Positions 37,039-46,971 are shown, counted from the stretch's first letter. The stretch is DNA of 64,000 bases from DATCJA01 sp963734635 (GCA_963734635.1 CAVTIA010000011.1:248001-312000), one strand, 5' to 3'. The notes: generated from the letters alone by a model not told the origin. A program made the numbers and translations.

Positions 37039-38067
37039 CTAGTGATCGAGATCTTCGAAGCGGAGCTGCTCGTCGGTGACGAGGCTGCGGCGCAGCCGAC
37101 GTCCGACGATCTCGGACATGCGGCCCGCGGGAATTCCGGTGCCGGGTTTCTTCATGGCCAGGTGCGCTTCTGTCAGCACCGTTCCCGCAGCGAGCGGCGC
37201 CCTCGCGACCAGGCTCTTCGTAAAGATGTCGCGCAGAGGCGCCATGTCGCGCGCAATCGAGTCCTTGTCAACGGGGTGCGCACACATGCGCTCGACAAAG
37301 CGGATACCGTCAACGAGCTCGCGAAGCTGCTCCATGGTTACCGACGCCGGCACGTCGGGACCAAACATGCCGCGGCTCATCGTGACGTGCACTTCCACGA
37401 CGTCCACACCGATCGCTGCTGCAGCGATGCCTGGATAGATTGTTCCCGAATGATCCGACAGGCCGACAAAGCAGTTGTACCGATCGCGAAAATGCGAGAT
37501 CATGTTCAACCCGACGCGCTCGGGAGGACAGGGATACGCGGTGGTGCACTGCAGCACGGCCAGTGGCAGACCCGCCCGACGCACACGCTCGACGGCGGCG
37601 TCCAGCTCGCGCAAGTCGCTCATACCGCTCGAGAGCAGCACCGGACGCCCGGTTGAGATCATCGCGTCTAGCAATGCGACACTGCCGATCTCACCCGATG
37701 GCACCTTCCACATCGCCATCCCCACTCGCGTCAGCAGCTCCACGGCCTCGACGGAGAATGGGGAGCTGAGGAACACGAGCCCGCGGTCGCTCGCGTGACT
37801 GGCCAGCTCCCGCCACTGGCTCTCGGTGAATTCCATCCGTTTCCAGTAGTCGTATCGGGACGCGTCCTGCCTGCTGAACACGACACGGAACGGTTCGGAG
37901 GGCGTGCTTTCCGCCTCCGCAATGTGAGTCTGAAATTTCACCGCATCGGCGCCTGCGCGCGCGACCTCGTCGATGAATGCATGCGCATAGCCGAGGCTGC
38001 CGTCGTGAGCCAATCCCACTTCGCCGATTACGAAACAGCGGCCCGTCTGCAGCGTGGGGAGCGTCAC
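37039..38067 (-). CDS. neuB: NeuB-family N-acylneuraminate-type synthase (copy 2)
   Basis: 342 residues. PEP-dependent synthase: FVIGEVGLAHDGSLGYAHAF, DAVKFQTHIAEAES, MWKVPSGEIGS, VLLSSGMSDLREL, LQCTTAYPCPPE, VGLSDHSGTIYP and VEVHVTMSR, then a SAF-like C-terminal domain with MKKPGTGIP. This set fits sialic/legionaminic-type synthases. GTG 38067 is chosen: GGAGG lies about 10 nt upstream, it clears the previous stop by 4 bp, and the protein then begins at the TIM barrel; the longer frame shadows family B copy 5. Acts after NeuC copy 1 and before a NeuA. Confidence 0.88.
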   Translation of the reverse strand: MTLPTLQTGRCFVIGEVGLAHDGSLGYAHAFIDEVARAGADAVKFQTHIAEAESTPSEPFRVVFSRQDASRYDYWKRMEFTESQWRELASHASDRGLVFLSSPFSVEAVELLTRVGMAMWKVPSGEIGSVALLDAMISTGRPVLLSSGMSDLRELDAAVERVRRAGLPLAVLQCTTAYPCPPERVGLNMISHFRDRYNCFVGLSDHSGTIYPGIAAAAIGVDVVEVHVTMSRGMFGPDVPASVTMEQLRELVDGIRFVERMCAHPVDKDSIARDMAPLRDIFTKSLVARAPLAAGTVLTEAHLAMKKPGTGIPAGRMSEIVGRRLRRSLVTDEQLRFEDLDH

Positions 38068-38071
38068 CCGA

Positions 38072-39244
38072 TCACGCCTCCACCTTCGCTGCGGGTACCC
38101 GCACGTCGTCGTGCAGCATTTGATCGACCCGGCCGAGCGCGAGCCGCACGACACCGAGATCCTTGACCTCCAGGGGCACGAACGAACCAGATTTCAAGCT
38201 GGAGAACACCCGCTTGGATACCTCGAGATGATCGAATCGGAACGCGTTGGGATTGGAATAGAACGCTACGGTGCTGGTGCCGCAGAACGGCGCGAGATAC
38301 GAAAATCCGCCATAGGTGCCGACGAAGGCCTTGGCGTTGCCGATGATCCTGGTCTGAATATCCAGGTTCGTTGCCGGAGTCATCAGGTGCTCGACCGTGT
38401 GCAGCCGCTGCCGCTGCGGGGGCGTGAAATCGGAATGGTCGTCGTATTGCTGCCCCGTGTTCAGCAGCACCACATCCGTCGTCGCAGTCAGGTCGGCGAG
38501 CACCTGTGCAATCACCGCGCGGTTGGCCGCCGTGTCAGGCAGCGCCGAATTCGCGTAGAACTTCACCGCTACATATTCGGACGGGAGATGTGAGGCCAGA
38601 TCGCCGAGCGGGAGTTTCGGCAGCGGCCTGAACACGCTGAAGGCCTCGATGAGGGTAATCGGGGCCTGCTGGCGCCAGAAAACGTTGAACAGGTTGTACA
38701 TCAGGGACGGATGCAGGATCTTCGCCTTGCCGACTCCACGAGCGCGGCGAACCTTGTCGATGATCTCGCGGTCGAATGCGCCGCTTTCGAAGTGTTTCAG
38801 CCGGCCCTTCTGCTCGTGTACGCGCGCCTCGTTCATCTGTCGGAATTCGTCGGCGCCCAGGAACGACAGGATGTCGTGATAGTTCGGTGTGATGTGTCGA
38901 TACCATGAGGCGGCGCCGCCCCTGGAAATGACGATCAACTGATCGTCATGGATGCTGCCGTACAACTTGGCCCAGGCGAGAAATGGAATCCAGTACAGCA
39001 GCTCGAAGCCGACTTCAGTGAGCCAGGGGCCGGCAAGGATTGGCTGGTCCTGCCGTCCAAGCATCGTAATCAGCTCTTTCGTCTCGAGGACCTCGGGAAC
39101 ACCCGGGAACACGAGGCTCTTCGCGGGGTCGCGATGCTTATTGAGCTTTGGCGTCAGAATGGCGCCCGACGGCTGCCGCAGCGGTGGTGGCTCTTCGCCG
39201 ACGATCCGCTTGAGCCGCGACATCGCGAATGCGCGCACTCTCAA
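38072..39244 (-). CDS. Family B protein (copy 5), putative GT-B glycosyltransferase
   Basis: 390 residues, intact. Core block AGPWLTEVGFELLYWIPFLAW and VISRGGAASWYRH, HPSLMYNLFNVFW, VKFYANSALPD, LLNTGQQYDDHSDF, TRIIGNAKAFVGTYGGFSYLAP. The start is uncertain: TTG 39244 overlaps the family A stop as TTGA, in keeping with all neighbouring junctions; ATG 39223 (MSRLKRIVGEE) is the conventional alternative. The frame remains open upstream to 39412 only because the tail of the family A gene ahead is read in this frame. Sits between nonulosonate genes and three consecutive family A genes. Confidence 0.6.
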   Translation of the reverse strand: MRVRAFAMSRLKRIVGEEPPPLRQPSGAILTPKLNKHRDPAKSLVFPGVPEVLETKELITMLGRQDQPILAGPWLTEVGFELLYWIPFLAWAKLYGSIHDDQLIVISRGGAASWYRHITPNYHDILSFLGADEFRQMNEARVHEQKGRLKHFESGAFDREIIDKVRRARGVGKAKILHPSLMYNLFNVFWRQQAPITLIEAFSVFRPLPKLPLGDLASHLPSEYVAVKFYANSALPDTAANRAVIAQVLADLTATTDVVLLNTGQQYDDHSDFTPPQRQRLHTVEHLMTPATNLDIQTRIIGNAKAFVGTYGGFSYLAPFCGTSTVAFYSNPNAFRFDHLEVSKRVFSSLKSGSFVPLEVKDLGVVRLALGRVDQMLHDDVRVPAAKVEA

Positions 39245-40776
39245 GAGCAGACGCTTCTGGGCGTGACGCCGGAGGCGGCGGTACTTGTAACGCGTTTCCT
39301 TGCGCCATGGGTGCGTGGACGCCTGGAGCTGCGCGAATGCCAGCCATGGCAGCAGGAACAGACGGGCGACAAGCGCAGCCGCCGGAGTTCTGACCGGCCC
39401 TGGGGCCGGCACGGCCCGCCGCGCCCTCGATGGCTGTCTGCAAACAACGGCGTCGACGGACGATCCAGCCCCTGTGGCCGGATGAACGCCTCAGTGAACC
39501 GGCGCGCGCGTTCCACGCCTGGGCGAGGATCTTCGAAGGCGGCGGACAGCTGCCCTACGTGCTCCTCGAGGCTCCGCGCAAGAATCAGCAGCCCGCCTCC
39601 GGCGTTGAGGAGATAGTGAAAATGAATCGTGCCTTCCTGATTGTCGGTCGAGATTTCTGGCAACACGATCGATAGCACTGGCTTGCCGACTACGGCCGCC
39701 TCCAGCATGGCGCTGGTGTTGAGGCCCACGACAGCCGCGGCGTAGTGCAGCGAATCGAAGTAATCGCTCTTCGTCGACGGATCCACCGGATGGCTGCCGA
39801 ACAGTGCAACGTTCTTGAACTCAGTGAGATCGACTTCCTGCCACTCCTCGAGCCGCCTCGGATGCGGCCTGATGAGTATGCCCGCTCCGCGCAAAGCCGG
39901 GTCCGCACTTCCGCGCACATGCTGAATCCACTGCTCGACGAACCGTGCCTCATTGGCTGTGTTCTTGAACAGCGACGAGCACACATACAGCACGAACGGT
40001 TTTGCCGGGTCGAGACCGGCATGTACGCAGAATTCTTCACGCGAGCGCGACGGCTGCCATCCGAACCACTGGTCGTAGCACTGCGCGCCCGTCACGACGA
40101 TGCGTTCGGACGGAACCTGGTGCAGCTCGATCGCCTCGCGCTTTTGCGTGTCGTTCCAGACCGTGACCAGATCCGGAATGGCCCGGAGCACTGATTTGCT
40201 CGACAGGTGATCCCAGCTGCCAACGCACAGCACCGTCCGAAGCCCCAGTGCGCGTGCGCTCATGTAGTGATCGATTTGCGGAGAGCCCAGGTCGACGAGG
40301 GGCGTGATCAACACCACGTCCGGCGCCTGCTCGCGATAAAAGGTGTCGAGCTCATGACTGCGCGGTACCGCCTGCTCGAACTGGCGGAGCAGCCAGCCGA
40401 GCGATTGTCGTCCGCGCGGGCCGCTGAACATGGGCAGCCGTGCGAGCCAGCGGACCGCCTGCGGCGTGCGCTCCTCCGAGCGGCCTCGAAGGCGAGGCGC
40501 TGCGTCATAGCGGGGATCGAGAAATCGCAGATAGTCGATCCCGAGCCTCAGTTTGCGCCCGAGCTCGGCCCACGCGCCGGCTTGCCGGCCAGGCGTCCAC
40601 CCGACGGTCACGTTTGGATACCGGGCGGCCAGCCGCTCGACCAGTCCTGCCCCTCCGAGCGATTCCTCCCGATCGGCCGAAAGATGGAGAGTGTGGCCGC
40701 GCTCGGCGAGCTCCACTATCGCCGACTCGAACAATCGGAGGTACGAGAAATGACGGGCCAGGAACAGAATCTTCAT
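39241..40776 (-). CDS. Family A protein (copy 1), putative GT-B glycosyltransferase; frame-disrupted tail
   Basis: About 510 residues. N-terminus MKILFLARHFSYLRLFESAI with ELAERGH, DYLRFLDPRY, LITPLVDLGSPQIDHY, GSWDHLSSKSVLR, VWNDTQKREA, VVTGAQCYDQWF, LYVCSSLFKNT, LIRPHPRRLEEW, and VVGLNTSAMLEAAVVGKPV followed by EGTIHFHYL. The Asn/Ser-rich donor-site loop and RPHP strand suggest a GT-B glycosyl- or glycerophosphotransferase. After TPLFAD (about 39440) the protein-like reading passes through the other two frames (AIEGAA, then VPAPGPVRTPAAALVARLF and a basic tail RYKYRRLRRHAQKR) before the original frame's TGA at 39241: three extra bases, net in frame. ATG 40776 overlaps the next copy's stop. 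Confidence 0.6.
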   Translation of the reverse strand: MKILFLARHFSYLRLFESAIVELAERGHTLHLSADREESLGGAGLVERLAARYPNVTVGWTPGRQAGAWAELGRKLRLGIDYLRFLDPRYDAAPRLRGRSEERTPQAVRWLARLPMFSGPRGRQSLGWLLRQFEQAVPRSHELDTFYREQAPDVVLITPLVDLGSPQIDHYMSARALGLRTVLCVGSWDHLSSKSVLRAIPDLVTVWNDTQKREAIELHQVPSERIVVTGAQCYDQWFGWQPSRSREEFCVHAGLDPAKPFVLYVCSSLFKNTANEARFVEQWIQHVRGSADPALRGAGILIRPHPRRLEEWQEVDLTEFKNVALFGSHPVDPSTKSDYFDSLHYAAAVVGLNTSAMLEAAVVGKPVLSIVLPEISTDNQEGTIHFHYLLNAGGGLLILARSLEEHVGQLSAAFEDPRPGVERARRFTEAFIRPQGLDRPSTPLFADSHRGRGGPCRPQGRSELRRLRLSPVCSCCHGWHSRSSRRPRTHGARKRVTSTAASGVTPRSVCS

Positions 40777-42467
40777 GAGGCGAGGCCGATCCGTTTCTTG
40801 ATGCGCTGCTTCAGTTTGTTCATGGCCTTTGCTCGCCGCCATTCGGCGGTGCGCCTCTCCTTATCGCGCTGACGTTGCGCGAGGCGCGCCTCCTTCTGGC
40901 GCTGCTCCGCGTCCTTCAGTGCGTCCTTGACCTGCCATGCGGCAGCGACCTGCCTCCTGTGCGCACGGTCCCTGGCCACAATCGCGCGTTCGTGCGCACT
41001 TGATACGAGCGGCGCCGCGGCAGGCACGCAGGCGAGCGCCGCGAGCGGCATCAGCGCCGCGCGTAACAGCCCCCGCCCAATCGCATCGCGGGAAGACCCG
41101 ACGTCAAGAGCGCCCAGTTTTTCTACCTCACCGACAAATATCGGCGTGGCATCCACCTCGATGCCGTGCGGACGAATAAAGGCTTCGACAAATGTGCGGC
41201 TGCGCACGCAAGTTTGTTCATTTGCAGTGAGGGACGCGTTGACCTGCTCGAAGTGTTCAGGGAGCGTACTCGCCGTGTGCAGCAGGCCGGGCCCGACCGT
41301 CATCAGATATTGAAAATGAATCGTACCTCGCTGATTTTCGTGGTGCTCAGGAAGCAACGTCGCGAAGACGGGCCGCCCGACGATCGCGCCCTCGAGAAAC
41401 GCGCTCGTATTGAGGCCCACAACCGCCGCACTGTGATAGAGCGAGTTGTAGTAGCCATCCCTCGCTTCGGGATCGACAGGATTCCGACCCCACACAGCCA
41501 CCGCAGCTTCTGACGAAAGATCGACGTCGTCCCATTCGTTCAGCCGCGCCGGATGCGGCCGCACCAGAATCGAGGTCGAGGCCAGCGGCTCCACGCCGCT
41601 GGTCCGAAGCTCCCGTATCCAGCGCGTCACGAACTGTGCTTCATTCACGCTGCCCTGGAAGAGCGCCGAGCACACGTAGAGGAGATACGGGCGATCCGGC
41701 AGTCCGACACTTGCGCAGAACGCCGTGCGGTCCAACGACGGCCTGCGATCGAACCACTGGTCGAAACATTGCGCACCGGTCACGACAATCCGCTCCGCCG
41801 ACACGTGGTGCATCGTAACGGCCTCGTGTCGCTGCACGTCGTTCCACACGAACACGCGGTCAGGCACGTTGCGAAGGATGGCCTTGCTCGACAGGTGATC
41901 CCAGCTCCAGACGCACAACGCAGTCGGTACACCGAGCGCCTTCGCCGACTCCAGGTAATCGAGCTGGGGTGATATGACGACGCCGAGGAGAGGCGTAAAC
42001 AGGACGATATCCGGCAGATACTCGGAGAGATACGCGTCGATTCGCCGGCTGCGCGGCACGGCACGCTCGCAGCTCGCCAGCGCGGCTCTCAGCAGTCGCC
42101 GCCCGGGACGAGTACGCGCACCTGAAATCGCGATCAACCACAAGCCAAGTCGCGGAACCCGTTCCTTCGCCCGCGCACGCAACTTCGGCGTGGATGCGTA
42201 CGCCGGCTCGAGATAGCGCAGGTAGTCGAGCGTCATCCGGAGCTTCGTGACGAACGTGGTCCAGAGGTCCTCGCGATCCGGAATCCACCCGAACGAGATC
42301 GACGTTGGGTATTCCACGACGAGTCGCTCGACCATCGCACGACCGCCAAGATACTCGTCGCGCTCGGCCGCCAGATGGATCTGATGCCCGCGCTGGGCAA
42401 GCGCCGCAATCACCGATTCGTAGTTGCGGAAATACGTAAAGTGGCGGGCGACGAAGAGAATCTTCAC
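40773..42467 (-). CDS. Family A protein (copy 2), putative GT-B glycosyltransferase
   Basis: 564 residues, intact. Same order of blocks as copy 1: VKILFVARHFTYFRNYESVI, ALAQRGHQIHLAAERDE, DYLRYLEPAY, LFTPLLGVVISPQLDYLE, WSWDHLSSKAILR, VVTGAQCFDQWFDRRPS, LLYVCSALFQGS, LVRPHPARLNEWD, YYNSLYHSAAVVGLNTSAF, GTIHFQYLM, then FIRPHGIEVDATPIF. The final ~120 residues are a hydrophobic patch followed by a long, very basic, helical tail ending KQRIKKRIGLAS, likely to bind the inner membrane. GTG 42467 overlaps the upstream gene's TGA as GTGA and aligns with other copies. Confidence 0.62.
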   Translation of the reverse strand: MKILFVARHFTYFRNYESVIAALAQRGHQIHLAAERDEYLGGRAMVERLVVEYPTSISFGWIPDREDLWTTFVTKLRMTLDYLRYLEPAYASTPKLRARAKERVPRLGLWLIAISGARTRPGRRLLRAALASCERAVPRSRRIDAYLSEYLPDIVLFTPLLGVVISPQLDYLESAKALGVPTALCVWSWDHLSSKAILRNVPDRVFVWNDVQRHEAVTMHHVSAERIVVTGAQCFDQWFDRRPSLDRTAFCASVGLPDRPYLLYVCSALFQGSVNEAQFVTRWIRELRTSGVEPLASTSILVRPHPARLNEWDDVDLSSEAAVAVWGRNPVDPEARDGYYNSLYHSAAVVGLNTSAFLEGAIVGRPVFATLLPEHHENQRGTIHFQYLMTVGPGLLHTASTLPEHFEQVNASLTANEQTCVRSRTFVEAFIRPHGIEVDATPIFVGEVEKLGALDVGSSRDAIGRGLLRAALMPLAALACVPAAAPLVSSAHERAIVARDRAHRRQVAAAWQVKDALKDAEQRQKEARLAQRQRDKERRTAEWRRAKAMNKLKQRIKKRIGLAS

Positions 42468-45400
42468 GCGTGCCACCGCCATGGACGCGGCCGCCCCGTC
42501 AGACGCTCGCAGAGGCGCTCGATAAGGGGTGTGAGTCCGATCTGCCTGAGTGCGACGAGAACGCCATACACCCCGAGCAGAACCGCATGCTTCAGACGCT
42601 TGTAGATCCACCGCGGCCACCCGAGAACGGCGAGAAGCCCCCGCTGTACGCTCGACTTTGCGTAATGCCGCGACGCGTACGCAGCGGTGTATCCGCTGAC
42701 CAATCTGAATGCGTCGGTGCGCGACAGTTTCACGCGTGGATGCGAGCCGCGGCCATAGACACTCCACAATGCCCGCGCGTGCATGTACCACGGCGGTACG
42801 AACCTCGATGGCGCCTGCGTGCCCGGCGGGAACAGCGTGAAGCGCTGTCGCTCGACGCTTCCCTCGGTGAACTGACGCCGATACCAGAGCGGCTCTGGGA
42901 CCTGTCGAATCTCGCCCTGCAACGTCAACTCGGCGACGAGCAGCCGATCCGGACACAGCACCTCGCGAAAAATGCCGGCGTCGCGGACCGCATCTGTGCG
43001 CATGAGTCCATAGACCATGTCGCCGGCTGCGACGGTGTCGCTGCGGTTCAAAAGCGCCCACCGCGTGTGGCGATCGGTGATGCCGAGCGTTTCGAATTGA
43101 CGTGCAGGTTTCGCCAAAGGCTTTCCCTGTGGGTCGATCCGCTGCGTCAGCGGGTACGCGAGCACCACGTCGGAATGTTGTTCGAGCGTCTCAACGAGTG
43201 TTGCCAGCCAGCGCGTGTGCCACCGATCGTGATCGCTGCCCCATGCGAAATACGTAGCACCGTCTGCCGACGCGTACTCGAATGCGGTGCGCCACGCCGC
43301 CACCATGCCGCGACGTTCGGCAAACCGGACGTATCGCACCCGTCTGTCCCGGCGTTCGTATCCTCGCGCGATCGCTTCGGTTTCGTCCGTCGATCCATCG
43401 TCCATCAGTACCAGCTTGAAATGCTCATGTGACTGTGCGAGGAGCGAATCGATCGCCTCCGATAAGAACACTGCGCGGTTGCACAGTGTCACGCCGATGC
43501 CGACCAGCGGCACCGGGGCAGCAGCGGCCGGTGAGACACGTGCGTGCTCTCGCCTGAGCGCACCTGCCAGATGGCGGTAGCCCTCAGGATCGAAACGTCC
43601 TGTCGATTTGGCCTCGTCTCTGGTGATATCGCTGTCTTTCTTCATTGCCTTCGGATAATCGGATCCAAGGAGCTGAATCTCGCAGAGATCGTAGTGCCGA
43701 GCGAGTATCGCGCTCACGCTCTCGATCTCATCGTTGTAGCGGGAGCGGTCCCGATTCAGGCTGTACACTGTCGGACAGTGGATCGACGCAGCAAGACGCG
43801 TGTACTTTTCCACTTGTGCCGTGGTCATCTCATGAAACGACACCAGGTTGACGAGCAGATCGGGCCGCACCTGGCTGAGCGCCTCGGGTGCATAGTTCGG
43901 AATAAAGATGAAATCCGCCCGCTCCCATCCATCGAAAGTCGTACCCTCTTCGCGCCAGAAGCGGATCGTCGCTGTGGGAAATACGGTAGACAGATAGGTC
44001 GCGGAAAAGAGAAAGAGCTCCGGGAAATCAACAATGATGTAGGTCGTCTCTGGAAATAGCGTCTTGAATTGATAGGCAAACCCGCCCCAGCCTCCACCGA
44101 TCTCCCACACAAGGTTGCGGCGGCCCTTTCGGGCGAATGCGTTCAACACACCTGCCCGCCGCATGCCCACCAGCGTTTCGAAGAACTTGAGCGTGTCGAG
44201 GTTATGAAGCCGACCGTCAATTCGGAAACCAAACCCACCGAGTGCCTCGTTCTCACCAACCAGAAGGTCGGTGCCGCCGGCGAGTTCCACCAGTGCCCGC
44301 ATCCGACGCTCGAAGTGCGTCTGCGTGTGCCCGAGGCCGCGGTAGTCGTACGGACGAATGCCCGTTACATGTACTGCATGGTGTCGCAGTTTCCTGATAA
44401 TGAGGGGGGAGGCATCGAGCAGGTAATCAATCCGTTCCAGTTCTTGTTCCCGGTACTGGCTCGGCGCTGCCTCACTCGATTCACCGCAAGCGGCGTCCTT
44501 CAAGCGGACGACCTCATCACGCGTGCGGAGGTAGATCGCGTAAGCCGCCTCATCTGCGGCCGACAGCGTCCGCAGCGGCGAGGACAACGTCGTCACCGAT
44601 GACGAACCCAATAGCGACTTGACACGTCGCTTGATGCGCGCCAATTGTTTTCTGCGCGCGCCCACCCAGTGCTGACGCTGGCGATCGCGGCGCCGGAGCG
44701 CCAGGAACTCACGCTTTTCGGCGACGCGCCGCTCGCGGTCCTCAGCCGCTGCGTGCTTGTGGGCTGCTTTCCGCGCGCGTGCGTGGTCGATCGTCGTTTC
44801 TGTAGCGTCGCGTAGCGCGGGCCGCAGCCACCCGTCCACTGCGGAGTCAGCGATCACACGCACCAACGGCTGCATCGCGTCATGAGCGAAACCCGGCACT
44901 TCGGCTGCAAGAGGAACGCTCGACGCGATGTGCTCGACCGCTTCGACGAAGGCTGGAGTCGCTGGAAGGTCCAGACCGGCCGGTCGCACGAACGCACGGA
45001 CGAATTTGGCGTTTTGCTCGTCGCGGCCAACCGGCCGCGCGAGCGACTCGCTCAGTTCGGCCAGATGTTCAGGAAACGTGCGTGTGACCTTCAGCAGCCC
45101 GCCCTCGACCTCCATCAGATACCGGAAGTGCTGAACCCCTTCCTGATACATCTCGAATTCCGGCAGCAACAGCGTGTGTACCGGCCGACCGACGATCGCG
45201 GCCTCGAGGAAGGCGCTGGTCACCAGACCGACGACCGCATGGCTGTGAAAGAGCGAATCGAAATAGTCGTCCTGCGCCTGAGGGCTGACGGGATTCCGTC
45301 CGTACAACACCGCGTTGCCAAATCGCTCGAGCGACACACCCTGCCATTCCTCTGTACGCTCTGGATGTGGCCGCACGAGAATGCCCGCATTTCGGACACG

Positions 45401-46276
45401 TTCGTCCGAACTGCACCTGATGGCTTCGATCCACTGCTGCACAAACCGCGACTCGTAAGGGTTGGGAGTCATGACCGAGCAGACATACAGGATCAGCGGC
45501 CGGTCGGGCTCCAGGCCAACCGCGCGACAAAAGGAGGCTCGATCGCGAGACGGTATCCGGTTGAACCACTGGTCGTAGCACTGCGCGCCTGTGACGACGA
45601 TGCGGTCTGGCGGCATGCCGTGCCACTTGATTGCTTCGGTCTTCTGCGTCTCGTTCCAAAGAAGGACACGATCGGGCACGTGACGCAGCAGCGCTTTGCT
45701 GGAGAGATGATCCCAACTGAATACGCACACGCCGGTACGCTTACCGAGCGCGCGTGCCGCCCGCAGATGGTCGATCTGCGGCAGCCGCCATGCAGTCATC
45801 GAGGTAATGAGGATGATGTCCGGGTCCTGCTGCGTGATGAATTCGCGACTCTCCTCGCTGATCGGCATCGCGTTCTCGGTTGCGCGGAGCACTGCTCCGA
45901 GCGCACGCCGTGCCGGCCGGCTCTTTTCAACGCCTGCTTCCATGAGCCACAGGACAATTCGCGGAATCCGATCCCGCAGTGTAAGGCGCGTCTTTCGAAA
46001 TGCGGCGAACGCCTGGTCATGGAATCGAATGTAGTCGCTCGCCGTACGCAGCTTGCGCGCGAGCAGAAACCACGGCTCATCATCCAGCGACGGTGCGAAT
46101 CCGAAGGTGACGCGCGGGTAGCGGGTCGCCAGCCGTTCGACCAGCGCCTCCCCTCCGAGTGACTCTCGTTCGTCGGCCGCCAGGTGGATGTGGTGCCCTC
46201 GTTCTGCAAGCGACACGATCGCCGATTCGAAGTTCCGGTAGTAGGCATAGTGCGCCGCGAAGAAGAGAACCTTCAT
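42464..46276 (-). CDS. Three-domain fusion: family A (copy 3) + putative sugar O-methyltransferase + GT2
   Basis: 1270 residues in one uninterrupted frame. Residues 1 to ~560: family A, MKVLFFAAHYAYYRNFESAI, FSWDHLSSKALLR, VVTGAQCYDQWFNR, LVRPHPERTEEW, VVGLVTSAFLEAAIVGRPV, then the usual basic linker. Residues ~580-920: methyltransferase-like domain with NLVWEIGGGWGGFAYQFK, TYIIVDFPELF and LVSFHEMT, resembling the putative sugar O-methyltransferase family. Residues ~940-1180: GT2 domain with IGVTLCNRAVFLSEAIDSLL, LMDDGSTDETEAIA and AWGSDHDRWH; the C-terminus is basic. Both termini overlap neighbours by 4 bp. Probably transfers, methylates and extends in one complex; that role is inferred. Confidence 0.75.
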   Translation of the reverse strand: MKVLFFAAHYAYYRNFESAIVSLAERGHHIHLAADERESLGGEALVERLATRYPRVTFGFAPSLDDEPWFLLARKLRTASDYIRFHDQAFAAFRKTRLTLRDRIPRIVLWLMEAGVEKSRPARRALGAVLRATENAMPISEESREFITQQDPDIILITSMTAWRLPQIDHLRAARALGKRTGVCVFSWDHLSSKALLRHVPDRVLLWNETQKTEAIKWHGMPPDRIVVTGAQCYDQWFNRIPSRDRASFCRAVGLEPDRPLILYVCSVMTPNPYESRFVQQWIEAIRCSSDERVRNAGILVRPHPERTEEWQGVSLERFGNAVLYGRNPVSPQAQDDYFDSLFHSHAVVGLVTSAFLEAAIVGRPVHTLLLPEFEMYQEGVQHFRYLMEVEGGLLKVTRTFPEHLAELSESLARPVGRDEQNAKFVRAFVRPAGLDLPATPAFVEAVEHIASSVPLAAEVPGFAHDAMQPLVRVIADSAVDGWLRPALRDATETTIDHARARKAAHKHAAAEDRERRVAEKREFLALRRRDRQRQHWVGARRKQLARIKRRVKSLLGSSSVTTLSSPLRTLSAADEAAYAIYLRTRDEVVRLKDAACGESSEAAPSQYREQELERIDYLLDASPLIIRKLRHHAVHVTGIRPYDYRGLGHTQTHFERRMRALVELAGGTDLLVGENEALGGFGFRIDGRLHNLDTLKFFETLVGMRRAGVLNAFARKGRRNLVWEIGGGWGGFAYQFKTLFPETTYIIVDFPELFLFSATYLSTVFPTATIRFWREEGTTFDGWERADFIFIPNYAPEALSQVRPDLLVNLVSFHEMTTAQVEKYTRLAASIHCPTVYSLNRDRSRYNDEIESVSAILARHYDLCEIQLLGSDYPKAMKKDSDITRDEAKSTGRFDPEGYRHLAGALRREHARVSPAAAAPVPLVGIGVTLCNRAVFLSEAIDSLLAQSHEHFKLVLMDDGSTDETEAIARGYERRDRRVRYVRFAERRGMVAAWRTAFEYASADGATYFAWGSDHDRWHTRWLATLVETLEQHSDVVLAYPLTQRIDPQGKPLAKPARQFETLGITDRHTRWALLNRSDTVAAGDMVYGLMRTDAVRDAGIFREVLCPDRLLVAELTLQGEIRQVPEPLWYRRQFTEGSVERQRFTLFPPGTQAPSRFVPPWYMHARALWSVYGRGSHPRVKLSRTDAFRLVSGYTAAYASRHYAKSSVQRGLLAVLGWPRWIYKRLKHAVLLGVYGVLVALRQIGLTPLIERLCERLTGRPRPWRWHA

Positions 46277-46971
46277 GCCGAACGCGACGCCATCAGCAGT
46301 TCTGCGACCTTCAGATCGAACGCCTCGTCGATGTCGAACGAGTCCTCACGTGACATCACGACGCCGCGGGTGTCGGCGCCGTAGAGGACGTGCTCATCGA
46401 GCAGGACGCGCGACCGTGTGGCGATGACGGCTGGGCCGTTGCGCGCGAACAGGACCGGCTTGTCCTGCCGCCTCGTGTATGTGGGTCCCTCGGCAAACGG
46501 ATCCAGCCGATCGCCGCGAAGCCGCATCAGCGATTCGGGAGTGAACTGATGTGGCACCTGCATGACCGTGACGACCGAATCGGCGCCAGAGGAGATCAGA
46601 AGGTCCACTGCGGCGTCGACGTGGTTTTCGCGACGAAACGGCGACGTTGGCTGCAACAGGACCACGACGTCCGGCCGGTACTGCTCCCGCTGATCGAGCA
46701 TTCCAAGCGCATCCACCAGCACGTCGATCATGGGTGTATGGTCGAGTGCCAGCTCCGGCGGACGCAGAAACGGAACGTCCGCGCCGTTCCACCTGGCGAC
46801 CGCGGCGATTTCTTCATCGTCGGTGCTGACGATGACCCGCGAAAGAGAGCGGCTGAGACGAGCGGCCTCAAGCGTGTACGCGATGAGAGGACGACCCGCG
46901 AGCGGCGCGAGATTCTTGCGTGGAATGCCTTTCGAACCGCCCCGAGCCGGAATCACGCCGAGGATGTTCAG
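46273..46971 (-). CDS. neuA: CMP-sugar synthetase (NeuA-like, copy 3), probable CTG start
   Basis: 232 residues. Acylneuraminate cytidylyltransferase signature VIPARGGSKGIPRKNLAPL, VIVSTDDEEIAAVA, VVLLQPTSPFR, GADSVVTVMQVPHQFTPES, TRRQDKPVLFARNG and SFDIDEAFDLKVAE. Activates a nonulosonic acid with CTP. Start: CTG 46971 encodes (M)NILGVIPARGG, restores the full first beta-strand and overlaps the NeuC stop as CTGA; GTG 46956 would begin at IPARGG and cut the strand. Downstream of NeuC copy 2 and upstream of the three-domain fusion. The set NeuC/NeuB copy 2/NeuA supports a sialic- or legionaminic-type acid. Confidence 0.86.
   Translation of the reverse strand: MNILGVIPARGGSKGIPRKNLAPLAGRPLIAYTLEAARLSRSLSRVIVSTDDEEIAAVARWNGADVPFLRPPELALDHTPMIDVLVDALGMLDQREQYRPDVVVLLQPTSPFRRENHVDAAVDLLISSGADSVVTVMQVPHQFTPESLMRLRGDRLDPFAEGPTYTRRQDKPVLFARNGPAVIATRSRVLLDEHVLYGADTRGVVMSREDSFDIDEAFDLKVAELLMASRSA

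Noticed and set aside
38072..39412. N-terminal extension of family B copy 5 up to 39412
   Set aside because: The extra residues match the tail of the upstream family A protein, read in this frame because of local insertions. TTG 39244 or ATG 39223 is a better start.
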